Of a DNA stretch of 8,684 bases, positions 7,356 to 8,684 are shown piece after piece; positions within the stretch are counted from its first letter, which is position 1, and each line of letters begins with the position of its first letter. The position numbers and the translations under genes are program-made. This DNA comes from Ferrithrix thermotolerans DSM 19514 (lineage in GTDB: Bacteria > Actinomycetota > Acidimicrobiia > Acidimicrobiales > Ilumatobacteraceae). The stretch is taken from positions 1 to 8,684 of the forward strand of contig CAMCUE010000039.1 of the NCBI GenBank assembly GCA_945878705.1. The letters run 5' to 3'. Below the pieces are notes generated by a model. It had not been told where the DNA came from, did not search any database, and saw only the letters and a program-made list of their open reading frames with translations.

Positions 7356-8396
7356 TTATAAACCTCTCACATAGTCAATGATTGCTGCGATTTGATCATC
7401 GGTGAGCATTAATCCAAATGCAGGCATTCGACCCGAACCTTGACCTTGTTGCCCATATTTTTTGCCGAGTTCGCTACCGCCCTTGATGAACTCAATCATT
7501 TCGTCTCTTTGCGGAAACTGTCGAACTGCCGAACCGCCCGTGAGGTTTGGACCAAGCGCTCCACCACCAGTTATTTGAGGTTGGCCGTATGACCAACCTT
7601 TTGTGTGGCAACGGGCGCAAGAAAAGTTTCCACTCCCAAGATCTAAATTAAATAGTGCTTCACCAACTGTCGCGTAAGTTTTAGCCTTAACAAGTCTTTC
7701 TGCTTCAGCTTGAATCTCTTGCTGTTTGGCTGCTGGCAGCTTGCCATTTTCGTCGCGTGGAATCTGAATACTTTTTACATACTCCAGAACAGTTTGAATT
7801 TGCTGATCATTCAACGGTCCACCACCAACAAGGCCCCATGCCGACATCGGCGAAAATGGACGACCGTAATTTAGAATAAATCGAAACTCTTCATCGCTGT
7901 AGCGATAGAAAACCGTATTAATCGCTGGAGCCTTCCAGTTGACTTGTTCTACCGCTCCAGTCTTTGGGTCAGTAATTGCGTACGAAGCAACGCCACCACC
8001 ACCTTTCATTCCTCCGTGACAACCTGCGCAGTTATATCCACCGTCTGCAGTTGTCGCAAAAAGTCCACCACCCCAAGTTTCAAACTGGTGTTGAAACTCT
8101 TTTTCTGCTCCGACCATGCGACCTGGTTCAAGAATCCAATACAGCGGAAGCGCGATTGTTACGACGGCAAGAAACGCAAGACCAATAAATTGAGTACGTT
8201 CAATTTTTTCACCCTCAAGACGTTCGTCGTCGTAATACGGTTTGCGATTGGCTGCGAGTTTTATTTCTGAGCCGATTTCGCGTTTGCTCGAGCGAATATT
8301 TGCCAGACCGTAAACAATCCAACCAAGAACAGCGACGAGAAGAATTACCCAAGCAATCGTCGTGGTTGTATCGGCAAGAGTAGTTGTGCTGAACAT
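7356..8396 (-). CDS. membrane-anchored diheme c-type cytochrome (complex III-associated)
   Basis: A 346-aa cytochrome with two class-I cytochrome c domains: heme motifs CAGCH (C123, C126, H127) and CARCH (C260, C263, H264). Likely Met axial ligands are M184 (SPMSAWG) for the first domain and M324 or M330 (GRMPAFGLM) for the second. Instead of a cleavable signal peptide it has two transmembrane helices at about residues 14-32 and 69-88; the loop between them (KRE, NRK, ER) is basic and so cytoplasmic, which puts the heme domains outside, where c-type hemes are attached. It follows the Rieske gene with TAA-ATG and has GGAG eight bases upstream (8405-8408). It probably takes electrons from the Rieske protein, in the role of the diheme QcrC of actinobacteria, but its N-terminal double anchor differs from QcrC, so I give no symbol. 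Confidence 0.9.
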   Translation of the reverse strand: MFSTTTLADTTTTIAWVILLVAVLGWIVYGLANIRSSKREIGSEIKLAANRKPYYDDERLEGEKIERTQFIGLAFLAVVTIALPLYWILEPGRMVGAEKEFQHQFETWGGGLFATTADGGYNCAGCHGGMKGGGGVASYAITDPKTGAVEQVNWKAPAINTVFYRYSDEEFRFILNYGRPFSPMSAWGLVGGGPLNDQQIQTVLEYVKSIQIPRDENGKLPAAKQQEIQAEAERLVKAKTYATVGEALFNLDLGSGNFSCARCHTKGWSYGQPQITGGGALGPNLTGGSAVRQFPQRDEMIEFIKGGSELGKKYGQQGQGSGRMPAFGLMLTDDQIAAIIDYVRGL

Positions 8397-8684
8397 TTAG
8401 TGATCTCCAGACGCACCAACACAGTTGGGGCCTTCTGCTTCTTGTCCGGTTGTGTTTGTTCCGATCGGTGGACCACCAAAAACGGTGCCTGTATCAATAA
8501 CCAACATTCCATTATCCACTGAAACTCCGAATCGATCCATTCCGCGTGGTGCGGGACCACCCTTTTTCTCACCGACCCGGTTGTATTGCGAGCCGTGACA
8601 TGGGCACTCGAACCATTGCGACGATGAGCATTCAGGCACTCGACAACCAAGATGAGGACACTTTTGGTATAACGCAACTACTCC
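8397..8684 (-). CDS. qcrA: Rieske [2Fe-2S] protein of a cytochrome bc complex, N-terminus beyond window
   Basis: The last 95 residues of a Rieske iron-sulfur protein; the frame is open to the right edge, so the N-terminus and any membrane helices are missing. Both Rieske boxes are present: CPHLGC (Cys ligand codon 8658-8660, His 8652-8654, disulfide Cys 8643-8645) and CPCHGS (Cys ligand 8604-8606, disulfide Cys 8598-8600, His ligand 8595-8597). GPAPRGMDRF downstream is the usual proline-loop region of bc-type Rieske proteins. The spacing between the boxes with an extra Cys (VPEC) resembles actinobacterial QcrA; the symbol is by that resemblance. A hydrophilic C-terminal tail ends in GPNCVGASGDH, with an unpaired-looking Cys. 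In a bc complex this protein would take an electron from quinol and hand it to cytochrome c. A GTG inside the frame at 8639 is not a real start because the first Rieske box lies before it. Confidence 0.93.
   Translation of the reverse strand, partial: GVVALYQKCPHLGCRVPECSSSQWFECPCHGSQYNRVGEKKGGPAPRGMDRFGVSVDNGMLVIDTGTVFGGPPIGTNTTGQEAEGPNCVGASGDH

Noticed and set aside
7944..8270. Plus-strand open frame of 108 codons opposite the cytochrome c gene
   Set aside because: It lies wholly antisense to a clear diheme cytochrome, shows no family motif, and results from the codon composition of the true gene.

Overview
The window is one uninterrupted stretch of a respiratory-chain operon, read entirely on the minus strand, so transcription runs from high to low coordinates. 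It is almost wholly coding. In transcription order it holds: the C-terminal part of a Rieske iron-sulfur protein (cut by the window's right edge), a membrane-anchored diheme c-type cytochrome, a membrane protein of unknown function, and then nuoA, nuoB, nuoC, nuoD, nuoE, nuoF and the first 541 codons of nuoG (cut by the left edge). Every junction is either an overlap (TAATG, ATGA, TGATG) or a gap of 0-3 bases. No stretch without a gene exceeds a few bases, and I see no internal promoter or terminator, tRNA, insertion sequence or CRISPR array.

The genes form a coherent electron-transfer set. NuoE, NuoF and NuoG make the NADH-oxidising arm of complex I: FMN and iron-sulfur clusters, with every canonical ligand visible except the fourth Cys of the NuoF cluster, whose spacing is unusual. 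NuoB, NuoC and NuoD make the quinone-reducing connecting module: cluster N2 and the quinone-site His and Tyr. NuoA is the first membrane subunit. The Rieske protein and the diheme cytochrome c belong to a quinol:cytochrome c pathway (complex III type). The products of adjacent genes could therefore pass electrons from NADH to quinone and then from quinol to cytochrome c. The remaining nuo genes (nuoH-N) and a cytochrome b gene would be expected beyond the edges but cannot be seen here.

The organism is probably an actinobacterium, and I lean towards an Acidimicrobiia-like aquatic lineage of moderate to low GC. The reasons are the single NuoC and NuoD genes (not fused as in enterobacteria), the actinobacterial look of the Rieske and diheme cytochrome, and AT-leaning codon use. 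This placement rests on recalled family resemblance and not on a search.

The conserved subunits are ordinary. The parts deserving attention are the unrecognised three-helix membrane protein between the complex III and complex I genes, the unusual two-helix N-terminal anchor of the cytochrome, the continuity of complex III and complex I genes in one tightly coupled unit, an insertion near the N3 cluster of NuoF, and a perfect inverted repeat inside nuoE.
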